Assembly: GCA_022483465.1 (NCBI GenBank)
Contig: JAKVNF010000002.1
Location: 744,001-808,000, forward strand
Origin: Lachnospiraceae bacterium
Lineage (GTDB): Bacteria; Bacillota; Clostridia; Lachnospirales; Lachnospiraceae
Direction: 5' to 3'
DNA length: 64,000 nucleotides
Positions within the stretch are counted from its first letter, which is position 1. Every line of letters starts with the position of its first letter. The notes beneath the pieces are model-generated. The model did not search any database and was not told the origin of the DNA. It saw only the letters and a list, made by a program, of their open reading frames with translations. Below, in pieces: positions 53,825-62,962 of this stretch. The position numbers were made by a program, and so were the translations under genes.

Positions 53825-55306
53825 CTAGAACTGAAAGTAGATAAAGCCCGAGGCGCTGTAGGTTCCGCCCCAGACACCGACAACGGCAAGCAGCACCACC
53901 GTTCCGGCGATCACAAGCTCCCGGAACAGGCGGTTCTGGGCAAGGAGCCACGACGAGATGCGTTTTCCCCGAAGCTTGCAGAGGTCCGACGCAAGCAGAA
54001 TCAAAAGGCCCAAAAACAGCACCGCCAGATTCGGCAGATCCAGCCCGTAGGACGTCAGAGAGGCGCCGGCAATCTCACCGGGGCCGAAGCAGGCAAAGAT
54101 TCTTTGAATCATCAGAATGCCCGCGGACAGGGAGTCCGCACGGAAAAAGATCCAGGTGAAATTGATGAAGGCGCAGCTGACCAGGATTCGAAGAACCCGG
54201 AAGGAGGCGGCCTTCGTATTGATGGCAAGGGCGTTTGTCAGACGCCGGAAGGCCGGAGTCAGGATTTTTTCCAGGACGAGGAACAGGCCGTTCAGTCCGC
54301 CCCAGAACACAAAGGACCAGCTGGCCCCGTGCCAGAGACCGCTGACAAGGAACACGAGGAGAAGATTTGCATAGGTTCTCGCCCTGCTGCAGCGGCTGCC
54401 GCCCAGGGGGAAGTACAGGTAATCCCGAAACCAGCTGGAGAGGGAGATGTGCCAGTCCCGCCAGAATGCCTGAACGGAACCGGAAAGATACGGTGCGCGG
54501 AAGTTCTCAGCCAGTTCAATGCCCAGCATCTTTGCGCAGCCTGCTGCCATCATGGTGTAGCCGTAGAAGTCGCAGTAGAGCTGCAGGCCAAAGAGGATCA
54601 CCGCCAGAACGATCACCGAGCCCGCATACCCATTGGCCGCAAAACCGCCATAGACCGTGTCCACAAAGGTGCTGGCCCGGTCCGCGATTACAAGCTTCAG
54701 GAAGGCGCCCCAGAGAAAGTACAGAAGGCCCTGCTCCGCCTCAGCAAAGGCTGGCACCCTGGGATGCCTGAGCTGCGGCAGAAGCGCCTTTGCCCTTCCG
54801 ATGGGGCCCGCGAGGAGCTGCGGGAAAAAGCTCACAAAGAGGGCGTAGTCCAGGAGGCTGTGCTCTGCCGGTACCGTGCCCCGGTACACGTCGATCAGAT
54901 ACCCCACCGCCTGAAGTGTGAAGAAGGAGATGCCAACGGGCAGGGCGATGCCCGGCTCCTTCAGCAGATGGTCCGGTGAAAACAAAGAGAGGATCTGATT
55001 CAGGATCTGCACCGCAAAGTCCGTGTACTTGAAGACCGCGAGCATGCCGAGCGCCAGGACAAGGCCAAGTACGAGCGCCCTGCGGCGCGTCCTTTTCTCT
55101 GTCGTCTGCTTTGCCAGAGCCAGGCCCGCAAGATAGGTCACCAGGGTGCAGTATGCCAGCAGGATCCCGTACCACGGGGCCCGGTACATGTAGTAAAAAT
55201 AACTGACTGCCAGAAGCCAGGGCTTTTTGGCCCGCATCGGCAGCACGTAGTACAGAAGGGCTGCGACGGGGAAAAAGAGGAAAAAGGCTGTGGAGGTAAA
55301 GACCAT
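53825..55306 (-). CDS. MBOAT-family O-acyltransferase (AlgI/DltB-like)
   Basis: The 493-residue membrane protein has about 11 helices, the AlgI-type start FLFFPVAALLYYVLP, YFYYMYRAPWYG, and the catalytic histidine in SGLWHGASWSFVFWGGLNG (about 325). MBOAT enzymes carry acyl groups (usually acetyl) across the membrane to polysaccharides or teichoic acids. It is 12 bases after the polytopic membrane protein and followed by the SGNH partner gene, so the three form one operon. Confidence 0.92.
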   Translation of the reverse strand: MVFTSTAFFLFFPVAALLYYVLPMRAKKPWLLAVSYFYYMYRAPWYGILLAYCTLVTYLAGLALAKQTTEKRTRRRALVLGLVLALGMLAVFKYTDFAVQILNQILSLFSPDHLLKEPGIALPVGISFFTLQAVGYLIDVYRGTVPAEHSLLDYALFVSFFPQLLAGPIGRAKALLPQLRHPRVPAFAEAEQGLLYFLWGAFLKLVIADRASTFVDTVYGGFAANGYAGSVIVLAVILFGLQLYCDFYGYTMMAAGCAKMLGIELAENFRAPYLSGSVQAFWRDWHISLSSWFRDYLYFPLGGSRCSRARTYANLLLVFLVSGLWHGASWSFVFWGGLNGLFLVLEKILTPAFRRLTNALAINTKAASFRVLRILVSCAFINFTWIFFRADSLSAGILMIQRIFACFGPGEIAGASLTSYGLDLPNLAVLFLGLLILLASDLCKLRGKRISSWLLAQNRLFRELVIAGTVVLLAVVGVWGGTYSASGFIYFQF

Positions 55307-55318
55307 AGACGGCCCCCT

Positions 55319-56626
55319 TCAGCGGCGCGCGGCGGCTTTTGACGGCTTGCGCTCTCCCACTGCCGAGAGAACCAGGGAGCAGAGCGCATAGACCAGTGCC
55401 GCATAGATGTTGGCGACGAAATAGTGCTTGCTGTGCTCCACCACAATAAACGACCAGATCACCGGCAGCGCGGCGATCAGAAGATAGAGGGCCACATGCC
55501 GGGGCGGCAGATGCTTTCTCGTGGCAAAGAGCACGGCAAAGAAGACAAGAACCAAAAACACATAAGGTCCCTTCACGTTGCCCGGGGCAAATAGTCCCTG
55601 GAAGCAGTAGAGCACCCGGGAGAGCCGGGCGCCAATTCCCTGGCCGGGTCCCAGGTAGTAGACAAACATCCCCTGTCCGTCTCCCGTGCTCCCCACGATG
55701 AGCTCCGAGAGAAAGCCCTTGATCAGCATGGAGCCCACGTATCCGAAAAGCCAGAAGAGGCCGCCGGACAGCGCCGTGCCAAAGAGCTGCCGGTCGCTCT
55801 GCGGCCGGACGCGCGCCTCATTCAGCGAGATCTCCAGGATCATCGGCATTGTGACCGTCAGAAGCGGCGCCACGAGCGGCCCCAGGGCAAAGGAGAGAGA
55901 GCCCACCGCAAGGTAAAACAGGCCGCGGTACTTCTGAAACCAGTCTTTCTGATACCCAGTGGCCACCACCGCCGTCGCAAGAAGCAGGATCAAAACGTCC
56001 GATCCGGTGCTGATGGAAGCAGTCTGCAGCAGGAGACTTCGCATCAAAAAGGCGAGGCCAAAGGGCACCAGCCCCCGCCAGCCAAGGCGTGTGGTGATCC
56101 GGTAGGCGACATAGAAAAAGAGCGTTGCCACGATCATCCAGAACAGAAAGCGCATCTCCCCGGCATTCAAAAATACGAACAGGATCCGCAAAACGCCCAC
56201 GCACAGCATCCAGTACCGGCTGTAGGTCTGGTTAACTGTGGTCGGGTCCTGCGAATAGTACAGAGCGGTCACAATGTTCTTCCACTGGTAGTCGTCTTCC
56301 TGGCTGTCCACATTGGGATTGGTCTGATAGGGGAGCGCGACAGCGCTCCAGAGGGGATGCCCGTTGGTCTCCGAGAGGGCACAGTTCACCCAGATCAGAT
56401 CCGAGTGCACATCCGGCCAATAGGCCTTCATGTTGTCAAAGACCGGGGAGGTGGATTCATTCTGCCAGGTCCCCAGGGACTCCTCGATGTGCATTTTGAC
56501 CCTGCCCTCCCGCGGGATGCAGTAGGCAAGCGTCATAAAGAGCAGGTACAGCGCATTGAGAAGCAGAAGGAGCAGGATGCCCTTTCCGACAAGGAATGCC
56601 CGTCTTTTGACCATGTTGTTGTTCAT
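55319..56626 (-). CDS. polytopic membrane protein, unknown, polysaccharide operon
   Basis: About 435 residues with about ten hydrophobic helices, starting with a signal-anchor helix (about 10-35) and a large extracytoplasmic loop (about 40-130; YWPDVHSDLIWVNCALSE). It has no glycosyltransferase motif that I recognise. Three ATGs lie just after GGGAGG; the third (56626) has the best spacing. It is the first gene of the operon with MBOAT and SGNH proteins, so a polymer export or modification role is likely by context. Confidence 0.65.
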   Translation of the reverse strand: MNNNMVKRRAFLVGKGILLLLLLNALYLLFMTLAYCIPREGRVKMHIEESLGTWQNESTSPVFDNMKAYWPDVHSDLIWVNCALSETNGHPLWSAVALPYQTNPNVDSQEDDYQWKNIVTALYYSQDPTTVNQTYSRYWMLCVGVLRILFVFLNAGEMRFLFWMIVATLFFYVAYRITTRLGWRGLVPFGLAFLMRSLLLQTASISTGSDVLILLLATAVVATGYQKDWFQKYRGLFYLAVGSLSFALGPLVAPLLTVTMPMILEISLNEARVRPQSDRQLFGTALSGGLFWLFGYVGSMLIKGFLSELIVGSTGDGQGMFVYYLGPGQGIGARLSRVLYCFQGLFAPGNVKGPYVFLVLVFFAVLFATRKHLPPRHVALYLLIAALPVIWSFIVVEHSKHYFVANIYAALVYALCSLVLSAVGERKPSKAAARR

Positions 56627-56703
56627 CATCATCCTCCCGGCGTAGTTTGCCCCACCATCATACAACCGAAGCCCAATAATGGAAAACCTCAATTGCGGGC
56701 ACC

Positions 56704-56741
56704 AAAAAGGAGCAGGAAAGCGTTTTTTGCTCTCCTGCTCC
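56704..56741 (-). terminator. terminator of glyA
   Basis: On the minus strand GGAGCAGGAGAGC pairs with GCTTTCCTGCTCC and is followed by TTTTT, 18 bases after the glyA stop. Confidence 0.93.
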
Positions 56742-56758
56742 CCTACCTTCCGTTCAGA

Positions 56759-58000
56759 TCACATGACCAGCGGATACTTTGCGGTCAGCTCGGAGATGAT
56801 GGCCTTCGCCGGTTCAATGCCCTCCTCCCGGTTCTTGATGACCAGGGAGATGGCCTCTGCGATCCGGTCCATATCCTCCGTGTTCAGACCTCTCGTGGTG
56901 ACCGCCGGAGTTCCCAGACGGATGCCGGAGGTGACGAAGGGGCTTCTCTTCTCATTCGGGATCGTGTTCTTGTTGGCGGTGATGTGCGCTTCATCCAGCC
57001 ACTTCTCCACTTCCTTGCCGGTCAGATCGTAGTTCGTCAGGTCGATCAGCATCAGATGGTTATCCGTGCCGCCGGAGACGATCTGGATGTCCCGCTTCAT
57101 CAGTCCCTCGGCGAGGGCCTTGGCGTTGTCCAGGATGTTCTGGGCATAGACCCTGAAGGAGGGATCCAGGGCCTCCTTGAAACAGACCGCCTTGGCGGCG
57201 ATCACATGCTCCAGAGGACCGCCCTGAATGCCGGGGAAGACTGCCTTGTTGAGCTTATACTTGTCCGCTGCCTCCTTGGTGGCGAGGATCAGGCCGCCTC
57301 TGGGTCCGCGCAGCGTCTTGTGGGTCGTGGTGGTCACGATGTCGCAGTATGGGAACGGACTCATGTGCAGACCTGCTGCCACCAGGCCCGCGATGTGGGC
57401 GATATCCGCCATCAGGACGGCACCGCAGGCATCAGCTGCTTCCCGGAATTTGGAAAAGTCGATCTTTCTCGCATAGGCGGAGGCGCCGGCGATGATGAGC
57501 TTGGGCTTGGTCTCCACGGCCAGGCGCTTCAATTCGTCATAGTCGATGAAGCCATTCTCATCCACGCCGTAGGGAACCACGTTGTAGTAGGTGCCGGAGA
57601 TGTTGGCCGGTGAACCGTGAGTCAGGTGACCGCCCTGGTTTAAGTTCATGCCCATCAGGGTGTCGCCGGGCTTTAAGACTGCAAACTCCACCGCAAGGTT
57701 TGCCTGGGCGCCGGAGTGGGGCTGTACGTTGGCGTACTCGCAGTGGAACAGCTCCTTAGCGCGCTCGATGGCGATCGACTCCACCACATCCACGTACTGG
57801 CAGCCGCCGTAGTAGCGGTGTCCCGGATATCCTTCTGCGTACTTGTTGGTCAGAGGGCTTCCCATGGCCGCCATCACTGCCTTACTGACCCAGTTCTCCG
57901 AGGCAATCAGCTCGATGTGGTCATTCTGCCGCTGCATCTCCTGCTCAATCGCCTGGGCAATCTCGGGGTCTTCCCTTCTCACTTCCTCCAGTGAATACAT
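56759..58000 (-). CDS. glyA: serine hydroxymethyltransferase
   Basis: This PLP enzyme converts serine and tetrahydrofolate to glycine and methylene-THF. The 413-residue product has [12 protein letters not shown] (about 33), GGCQYVD (about 66) and the lysine that binds PLP in [15 protein letters not shown] (about 228). ATG 58000 has AAGGAGG upstream. It is monocistronic with a clear promoter and terminator. No glycine or THF riboswitch pattern was seen in its leader. Confidence 0.97.
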   Translation of the reverse strand: MYSLEEVRREDPEIAQAIEQEMQRQNDHIELIASENWVSKAVMAAMGSPLTNKYAEGYPGHRYYGGCQYVDVVESIAIERAKELFHCEYANVQPHSGAQANLAVEFAVLKPGDTLMGMNLNQGGHLTHGSPANISGTYYNVVPYGVDENGFIDYDELKRLAVETKPKLIIAGASAYARKIDFSKFREAADACGAVLMADIAHIAGLVAAGLHMSPFPYCDIVTTTTHKTLRGPRGGLILATKEAADKYKLNKAVFPGIQGGPLEHVIAAKAVCFKEALDPSFRVYAQNILDNAKALAEGLMKRDIQIVSGGTDNHLMLIDLTNYDLTGKEVEKWLDEAHITANKNTIPNEKRSPFVTSGIRLGTPAVTTRGLNTEDMDRIAEAISLVIKNREEGIEPAKAIISELTAKYPLVM

Positions 58001-58064
58001 ACGCCATCCTCCTTACGGTGTGCAATGCACCTTTACAGTAACTCGCTAAAGTGTCATTGGGCTC

Positions 58065-58092
58065 AGTATACCATACCAGCAAAGTCGGTCAA
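58065..58092 (-). promoter_or_regulatory. promoter of glyA
   Basis: On the minus strand TTGACC (58092-58087), 16 bases and TATACT (58070-58065), about 65 bases upstream of glyA. The rest of the 58001-58312 gap shows no further gene; it holds the PAP2 gene leader. Confidence 0.6.
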
Positions 58093-58312
58093 CTTTCATT
58101 TGAAAGGGTTTTTCACCCCGATTCCCGCAGCTGCCGCCGCGAACCGCCCCGGAATCAGCGGAATGTAAGACATTTTTACGAACTTTTGCACGCAATTTTA
58201 ACTTTGTTTTCATAGGTTGCCGATTGCGGGAAAATTGGAAAAGTCGTAGGATGGGGCAATGTAAGAGGAGATTTTATGACTTACCGGCAGCCGCCGGGAA
58301 AGGGAAGGGTTC

Positions 58313-59032
58313 ATGTTGCAGAGCAATACCAAAAACAAGAGGACGATTGGAAAGGCCGAGGTCAAGCAGTTCGCTCTGACCAATCTGCGGGAAGCCGGAC
58401 CGATGCTGATCTTCATCACCGTCTACTTCATCAGTTTTTACATTCTGGAGCACATGACCCGGCTTCACTACTACGTGATTGAGTCCCCGCTGGATCGGGT
58501 GATCCCCTTCTGTGAGGCCTTCATCCTCCCCTATCTCTCCTGGTTCCCGTACATGGTGGTGGGAGCAGGACTTCTCCTGTTCTTCGACAAGCCGGAGTAC
58601 CGCAGGCTCTCCTTCATGCTCTACCTGGGAATGGGCGCTTTCATTGTGATCTCCGCCCTCTTCCCCAACATCCTCTACCTTCGTCCGGAGGTCATGCCCC
58701 GGGACAACATCTTCACCCGCATGGTGGCACAGCTCTACCGCACCGACACCCCGACCAACGTGACGCCCAGCATCCACGTGTTCAACACGCTGACGGTCGT
58801 GAACGGCATCGCCCACAGCCAGTGCAAGTACGCGAGGAAGAAATGGGTGCGCGCCATCTTCTATCTGGACGGCATCCTGATCATCCTCTCCACGATGTTC
58901 ATCAAGCAGCACTCGGTGTACGACGTGGCAGCGGCCTTCCTGATGTTCTCCCTGTTTTACATCCCGATCTACCGGCCGGATCTGCTCCCGGGACGGGACA
59001 GCTCCAAGAAGCTCCTGCGCACCGAGGAGTAA
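58313..59032 (+). CDS. PAP2-family phosphatase (membrane)
   Basis: The 239-residue protein has about six membrane helices and the PAP2 catalytic motifs PSIHVFNTL (about 152, first His) and KQHSVYDVAAA (about 200, second His and Asp). Such enzymes dephosphorylate membrane lipids (undecaprenyl pyrophosphate, phosphatidate) or transfer head groups. ATG 58313 has GGGAAGGG upstream. An ATG at 58276 with AGGAG lies in another frame and gives a shadow ORF. A strong terminator follows. Confidence 0.85.
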   Translation: MLQSNTKNKRTIGKAEVKQFALTNLREAGPMLIFITVYFISFYILEHMTRLHYYVIESPLDRVIPFCEAFILPYLSWFPYMVVGAGLLLFFDKPEYRRLSFMLYLGMGAFIVISALFPNILYLRPEVMPRDNIFTRMVAQLYRTDTPTNVTPSIHVFNTLTVVNGIAHSQCKYARKKWVRAIFYLDGILIILSTMFIKQHSVYDVAAAFLMFSLFYIPIYRPDLLPGRDSSKKLLRTEE

Positions 59033-59081
59033 GGCGCAGAGCCGCTGCCTGGTATGATCGAGACAGCATCCTGAAAGATAC

Positions 59082-59110
59082 AAAAAAGCCTGCCAGCGGC
59101 AGGCTTTTTT
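59082..59110. terminator. bidirectional terminator between PAP2 and GT2 genes
   Basis: AAAAAAGCCTGCC-AGC-GGCAGGCTTTTTT is symmetrical and suits both converging genes. Confidence 0.95.
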
Positions 59111-59148
59111 CATGCTCTGAAGTTTTTGCAGAATCGCATGGTTCCGGT

Positions 59149-60180
59149 TCAGTTGAACTTGAAGAAGTGCCTTGCGATCTTGTAGGCCCGTGCGGTCAGG
59201 GCACGTCCTCCCTTGCCGGGAAGTCTGGTGGCAAGACCGAAGATTCCGTTCTTGAGCTTGGCATAGAGGAAGTAGTCCTTCTCCCGGATGTACTTCCAGA
59301 GATCCGCCTTCTTCTGCAGATCCTCCTCCGTGCCCGAGAGGATGGCGAGGACCGAGGAGATCGTGGTGATGATCTCCAGGTAGTTGTACATGTACTCCCG
59401 CAGCTTTGCGTGGGCATTGATCCGCTGGGCGTTCTCCCGGTCGGTGAAGTAGTCCACCATCAGCTTGTTGACCCGGATCTGCTGATCAATCCGGGAGATC
59501 ATGACCTGCTGGTTGACCGACTGGTCGGAGCGGCCGATGAAATAGTAATAGAGGTTGATGTCCATGTAGTACATGTGCTTGACATAGGGAAGCGGGTCAA
59601 ACACGTAGATGTTGTCGACATAGAAGCAGTGTTCCGGCAGCTTCAGGCCGCACTCGATCAGGAGCTTGGTCCGGAAGATCACGCTGTGCATCAGGATGTA
59701 GTGGCCCTTGAAGATGTGTCCCACATCGTCCCAGGTAAACATCTGGTCCACCGGAAGAGCGCTGCGGTACTGCATGACCTTGTGCTTCTTCTCTCCCACC
59801 TTGTCGTACACGTAGTTGCAGATCAGCATGTCCAGCGGCGTGTCGGCGCCGGAGAACTCCTTGAGCTTCTCCAGCACCTTCATGTAGGAGCTCTCCTTCA
59901 GGTGGTCATCCGAGTCCACCACCTTGAAGAACATACCGGTCGCATTGGCAAGGCCGGTGTTCACGGCGGAGCCGTGGCCCCCGTTCTCCTTGTGGATCAC
60001 GCGGACGATGTTCGGATTCAGCACCTGATAGCGGTCTGCGATCTCCGCGGTCCGATCCTTGGATCCGTCATCCACGATCAGAATCTCCACCTCTTCTCCC
60101 CCCTTTAAGAGGGAGTCGATGCAGCTCTCCATGTAGGCTTCCGAATTGTAACAGGGTACACAAATGCTGAGCAGTTTCAT
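59149..60180 (-). CDS. family 2 glycosyltransferase
   Basis: The 343-residue protein has a GT-A fold with SICVPCYNSE (about 5), ILIVDDGSKDRT (about 34), and FKVVDSDDH (about 85) holding the metal-binding DxD. No membrane helix is clear, and the C-terminal half is basic. It would add one sugar to a cell-surface or lipid-linked acceptor; the donor is unknown. It lies 39 bases after the small acidic protein gene and may be cotranscribed with it. Confidence 0.87.
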   Translation of the reverse strand: MKLLSICVPCYNSEAYMESCIDSLLKGGEEVEILIVDDGSKDRTAEIADRYQVLNPNIVRVIHKENGGHGSAVNTGLANATGMFFKVVDSDDHLKESSYMKVLEKLKEFSGADTPLDMLICNYVYDKVGEKKHKVMQYRSALPVDQMFTWDDVGHIFKGHYILMHSVIFRTKLLIECGLKLPEHCFYVDNIYVFDPLPYVKHMYYMDINLYYYFIGRSDQSVNQQVMISRIDQQIRVNKLMVDYFTDRENAQRINAHAKLREYMYNYLEIITTISSVLAILSGTEEDLQKKADLWKYIREKDYFLYAKLKNGIFGLATRLPGKGGRALTARAYKIARHFFKFN

Positions 60181-60219
60181 TTCGCCTGTTTTCCTCTTCC
60201 TTTCCTATTCACGTCCCGC

Positions 60220-60750
60220 TTACCGGAGCCGGGCGTTCTCCAGCTCATACCGTGCAATGGTATTCAGGCACTCCCGCAGATCGTCAAAGCGCTCCTCGGG
60301 GCTCCCCTCGTCGATGGAGATGCCCAGGGACATCGCCAGTGTGTCGATCTGGTCGTTCCGGATGTGATCCCGCATGGACAGGAGGACATCCATCTTCTCC
60401 TCCATGCTGGTGGCATCGAGAAACCGTGCCACGTCGGGATCCAGCTCGGCCTCTTCCTCCCCGGCGGTTTCCTCCGGAGCGGCATCCTCCGGGGCAGGTT
60501 CTGCGGCGTCCGCCGCTTCCTCCTCCGGGACCGCGCCGCCCTCGCGGGCGGCTTCCCCGTCTTCTTCCTCCGGGGTGCTCTGCGCCTCCCCGGCGTCCTC
60601 CAGGGCAGCGGCCTGCATGGCCCGGATCACCCCCGGTTCCTCGAGCCGCTGATAGATCAGGAGCGGCTCTCCCGTTTCATCACTTACCGCACGGCACAGC
60701 AGCTGGCAGGTTTTCCCTTCGCTGTCCGCAAATGTATCCAATGGTTTCAT
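60220..60750 (-). CDS. hypothetical protein with acidic Ala/Glu linker
   Basis: The 176-residue product has three parts: an N-terminal beta-type segment (1-45; KTCQLLCRAVSDETGEPLL), a low-complexity Ala/Glu/Pro linker (about 50-105) and a helical C-terminal part (about 105-176; MEEKMDVLLSMRDHIRNDQI). The family is not recognised. ATG 60750 has AGAAGG upstream. The mobile element inserted only 25 bases before it, so its normal promoter may be lost. Confidence 0.7.
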   Translation of the reverse strand: MKPLDTFADSEGKTCQLLCRAVSDETGEPLLIYQRLEEPGVIRAMQAAALEDAGEAQSTPEEEDGEAAREGGAVPEEEAADAAEPAPEDAAPEETAGEEEAELDPDVARFLDATSMEEKMDVLLSMRDHIRNDQIDTLAMSLGISIDEGSPEERFDDLRECLNTIARYELENARLR

Positions 60751-60774
60751 CTGGTTGTATCCTTCTCTGACTTA

Positions 60775-61025
60775 CCCCGTGGCGAGCCACGGGGGTTCGC
60801 ACGCGAGGGATTCTGATTGGGGAAGATGTTGGTCTTCCACACGGAGGTATTTCGTGTCGTACTCACAGACAAGCCGCTTTGGGACAGGTATTTACTCCGG
60901 AGCCAGCCATCTAAACCTCTGACCGGTCAGCTCAGAGCTGACGGTACTTTACTGGGTTCAATTCGTTCTCTGTTTCAAGAACCGGGCGCTAAGTCAAACG
61001 CCCTGCTATGGTAAAAGCAGAGAGA
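60775..61025 (-). ncRNA. structured 3' region of the tnpB element: candidate guide RNA and right end
   Basis: After the tnpB stop the minus strand runs about 250 bases without ORF and is hairpin-rich: GGGCG...CGCCC near 60980, GTCAGCTC-TG-AGCTGAC near 60930, and finally CCCCGTGGC-TC-GCCACGGGG at 60794-60775. In TnpB elements the omegaRNA is encoded in exactly this place, and its guide is the sequence just past the right end, here starting near 60774 (TAAGTCAGAGAAGG). The assignment is by position and structure only. Confidence 0.5.
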
Positions 61026-62756
61026 TTACACTGCTTTATCCAACTTAATGCCGGAATTACAAATTGTTAAGTGATTCTGGATGATGGTGTTGATACATTG
61101 CTGGTGCATCTGCCAAAAGTGATCAAATGCTTGCAGACAGCGGTTTCGGTTAATGGCTTGGAATTCGTCGTCTGCACACGATAACAGGAAAGCTGACATA
61201 ATATCCCGCTGGACTTGCCGTCCATCCGGAAGAGAATGCCATCGTTCGTCGAGCTTCTTTTTGATGTATGCGTCAAGCATAAAATCGTACTGACTCGCTC
61301 GATAAGTCATACGTGGTACTTCATGGTAGCCAGTTCCAAATTTCTTACGAAGCTCTGCCTGAAAACCAGCAGGACTTCGTCTTAATACGGAAGCGCCAAA
61401 CCGTTTCTTTTTCTTGAACTTGTGGACCGTTTTCGTTGTTCCGTCTTTTTGCGGGATCTGCGATGCTTTGTCAGATCGCTGTGCCTTTTTCTTCGACCTG
61501 TGTGCAAGTGCTACTGTATTCGAAGGCTCCGTGATCAGGACATTGCCTAGCGAAAGCAGATGATGGGCAGCTTCCTGGTTGGCATACAGTCTGGTTGCGG
61601 CTTCCTTTCTGCAGAGTTCCCGATATTTATACAGTCTCTTGCGATTGGATCGCGACACTTTCCACTTGCCATGTGTGCCTTTCTTATAAGTACCGTCTTT
61701 ATTGAACCGTTCCGGATTCATAGCTCTGCGGCTGGCATCCATCTTACGCAGCAGGAACTTTTTCCGCTTATCGTTTTTCTGATATGCACCCTGATTGCGT
61801 TCTCCCAGATTGAAGAGTTCTACAGAGTTTTGAGACACAACAGCAGCTGACTGCGTTCCGATATCGCAGCCAACCCGTCCGTTTCCACGGACGACTCTCG
61901 GTCTGCCATACTTATCCTTCTTTGGCATAGGGGGAGCGGCAATGGTGATCAGCACAAAACAGCGGAGTTTTCCACGGATTTTCTTGCACCGAATAGAGCA
62001 ATAGCAGGGGCGGAAAACAGGAACAACATTATTGGTTTCGCTGTATGTACGCACTGCCGTATCTTCCACCTCTGGGTGTTCCATATAATCCAGCAGTGCG
62101 TTGTATTCGTCGATCAGATATTGATCATCTTTCGGAACCAGCAATGGCATCGGGTCAAGTCCATCCATATGAACCACAAGACGCTCCGTTTCCTTATCGA
62201 CTTTGAGAACGATAATACGATTGATTTCTTTCGCCCGCATTACAGGCAGATCGCCTCGCTTATAGAAGTGGATATTCTTCCCATTGGAGTACAGGACTTT
62301 TTGAATGCCCTGCCAGATATTATCCGCACTGGTAGCAGCAAGAACAGAAGGAATCTTGTGGCCTTTTGCCGCTTCCTGCATTAATTTTTGAACCTCAGAT
62401 TTTGAGACCTGAAATTTACGCTGCATTGCAGCCATCTGATTGGCAGTATGTTTTCTTGCCTCATCCAGCTGCTGATACGCATCGGATTTGGGATTCAGCT
62501 TGGCAAGATGCTGCTTCTTCCACAGATAGTCTTTCTGAAGAGCACGATATTTCCGCGTACGCTTGAGCTGATCAATCCGTTTGCGCATGATGGCTATCGT
62601 TTCATTATCAGCTCTGCGCAGGGTATCGTTTTTGGAGAAAGTATGCCGTTTGTTGTCTTCATCTATGTCTGCCTCAAATGCGATAACATGGCGAGGGCAT
62701 AAAAACCGATAAGCAGTACGATTCTCATTTTCCAGTCTGAAACGCTTGAATCCCAT
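61026..62756 (-). CDS. TnpB-like RuvC nuclease lacking the zinc ribbon
   Basis: The 576-residue protein has the RuvC residues of TnpB: Asp298 in GRVGCDIGTQSA, Glu410 in NVLITEPSNTVAL and Asp518 in RQVQRDIMSAFLL. The part between 410 and 518, where TnpB proteins normally have two CxxC pairs, has no CxxC at all; instead it reads YDFMLDAYIKKKLDERWHSLP. A long basic helical N-terminal region (about 50-135) and many Lys/Arg stretches suggest RNA binding. It is longer than the usual ~400 residues. ATG 62756 follows AGGAGGACGGCAT. All three acidic residues are kept, so it may be an active RNA-guided nuclease. Confidence 0.75.
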   Translation of the reverse strand: MGFKRFRLENENRTAYRFLCPRHVIAFEADIDEDNKRHTFSKNDTLRRADNETIAIMRKRIDQLKRTRKYRALQKDYLWKKQHLAKLNPKSDAYQQLDEARKHTANQMAAMQRKFQVSKSEVQKLMQEAAKGHKIPSVLAATSADNIWQGIQKVLYSNGKNIHFYKRGDLPVMRAKEINRIIVLKVDKETERLVVHMDGLDPMPLLVPKDDQYLIDEYNALLDYMEHPEVEDTAVRTYSETNNVVPVFRPCYCSIRCKKIRGKLRCFVLITIAAPPMPKKDKYGRPRVVRGNGRVGCDIGTQSAAVVSQNSVELFNLGERNQGAYQKNDKRKKFLLRKMDASRRAMNPERFNKDGTYKKGTHGKWKVSRSNRKRLYKYRELCRKEAATRLYANQEAAHHLLSLGNVLITEPSNTVALAHRSKKKAQRSDKASQIPQKDGTTKTVHKFKKKKRFGASVLRRSPAGFQAELRKKFGTGYHEVPRMTYRASQYDFMLDAYIKKKLDERWHSLPDGRQVQRDIMSAFLLSCADDEFQAINRNRCLQAFDHFWQMHQQCINTIIQNHLTICNSGIKLDKAV

Positions 62757-62814
62757 ATGCCGTCCTCCTGATAGAAAGGAGTTGTCTTGCTTGTTGCATT
62801 ACAAATGTGTCGGA

Positions 62815-62895
62815 TTATTTTGAAGTTAAGAGAATCTTAAGATCCGAATCGGAGAGGTTGTTTACTACAGCCAGTATGCATTCGATGTTACCCAT
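62815..62895 (-). CDS. 26-codon ORF upstream of tnpB
   Basis: ATG 62895 to TAA 62815 encodes MGNIECILAVVNNLSDSDLK and six more residues. It is amphipathic-helical and acidic in the middle. The ribosome site AGGAGG is ideally spaced but lies in the loop of a perfect 11-bp hairpin. It stops 58 bases before tnpB. It may be a real small protein (repressor or partner) or a leader peptide; no known family is recognised. Confidence 0.5.
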   Translation of the reverse strand: MGNIECILAVVNNLSDSDLKILLTSK

Positions 62896-62920
62896 AGTCG
62901 TGTCCTCCTGACACGACTAT
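62894..62920 (-). promoter_or_regulatory. hairpin presenting the Shine-Dalgarno of the 26-codon ORF
   Basis: ATAGTCGTGTC-AGGAG-GACACGACTAT: an 11-bp perfect stem whose loop is the SD core and whose 3' foot contains the first two bases of the ATG. A TATAAT box partly overlaps its outer side (62924-62919). Confidence 0.75.
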
Positions 62921-62946
62921 TATAGGTCAAGTCCTAAAAGGGCGTC

Positions 62947-62962
62947 GTACATTCAAATGTAC
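62947..62962. repeat. palindrome in the left end of the tnpB element
   Basis: GTACATT-CA-AATGTAC, perfect 7-bp arms. Subterminal hairpins of this kind are recognised by Y1 transposases in IS200/IS605 elements. Confidence 0.6.

Noticed and set aside
58276-58482. 68-codon ORF with AGGAG before the PAP2 gene
   Set aside because: It runs out of frame through the PAP2 gene and its composition is shadow-like. The ATG could be a leader start but there is no further support.
60252-60770. 172-codon plus-strand Pro/Arg-rich ORF opposite the acidic-linker protein
   Set aside because: It is the antisense shadow of the low-complexity Glu/Ala linker.
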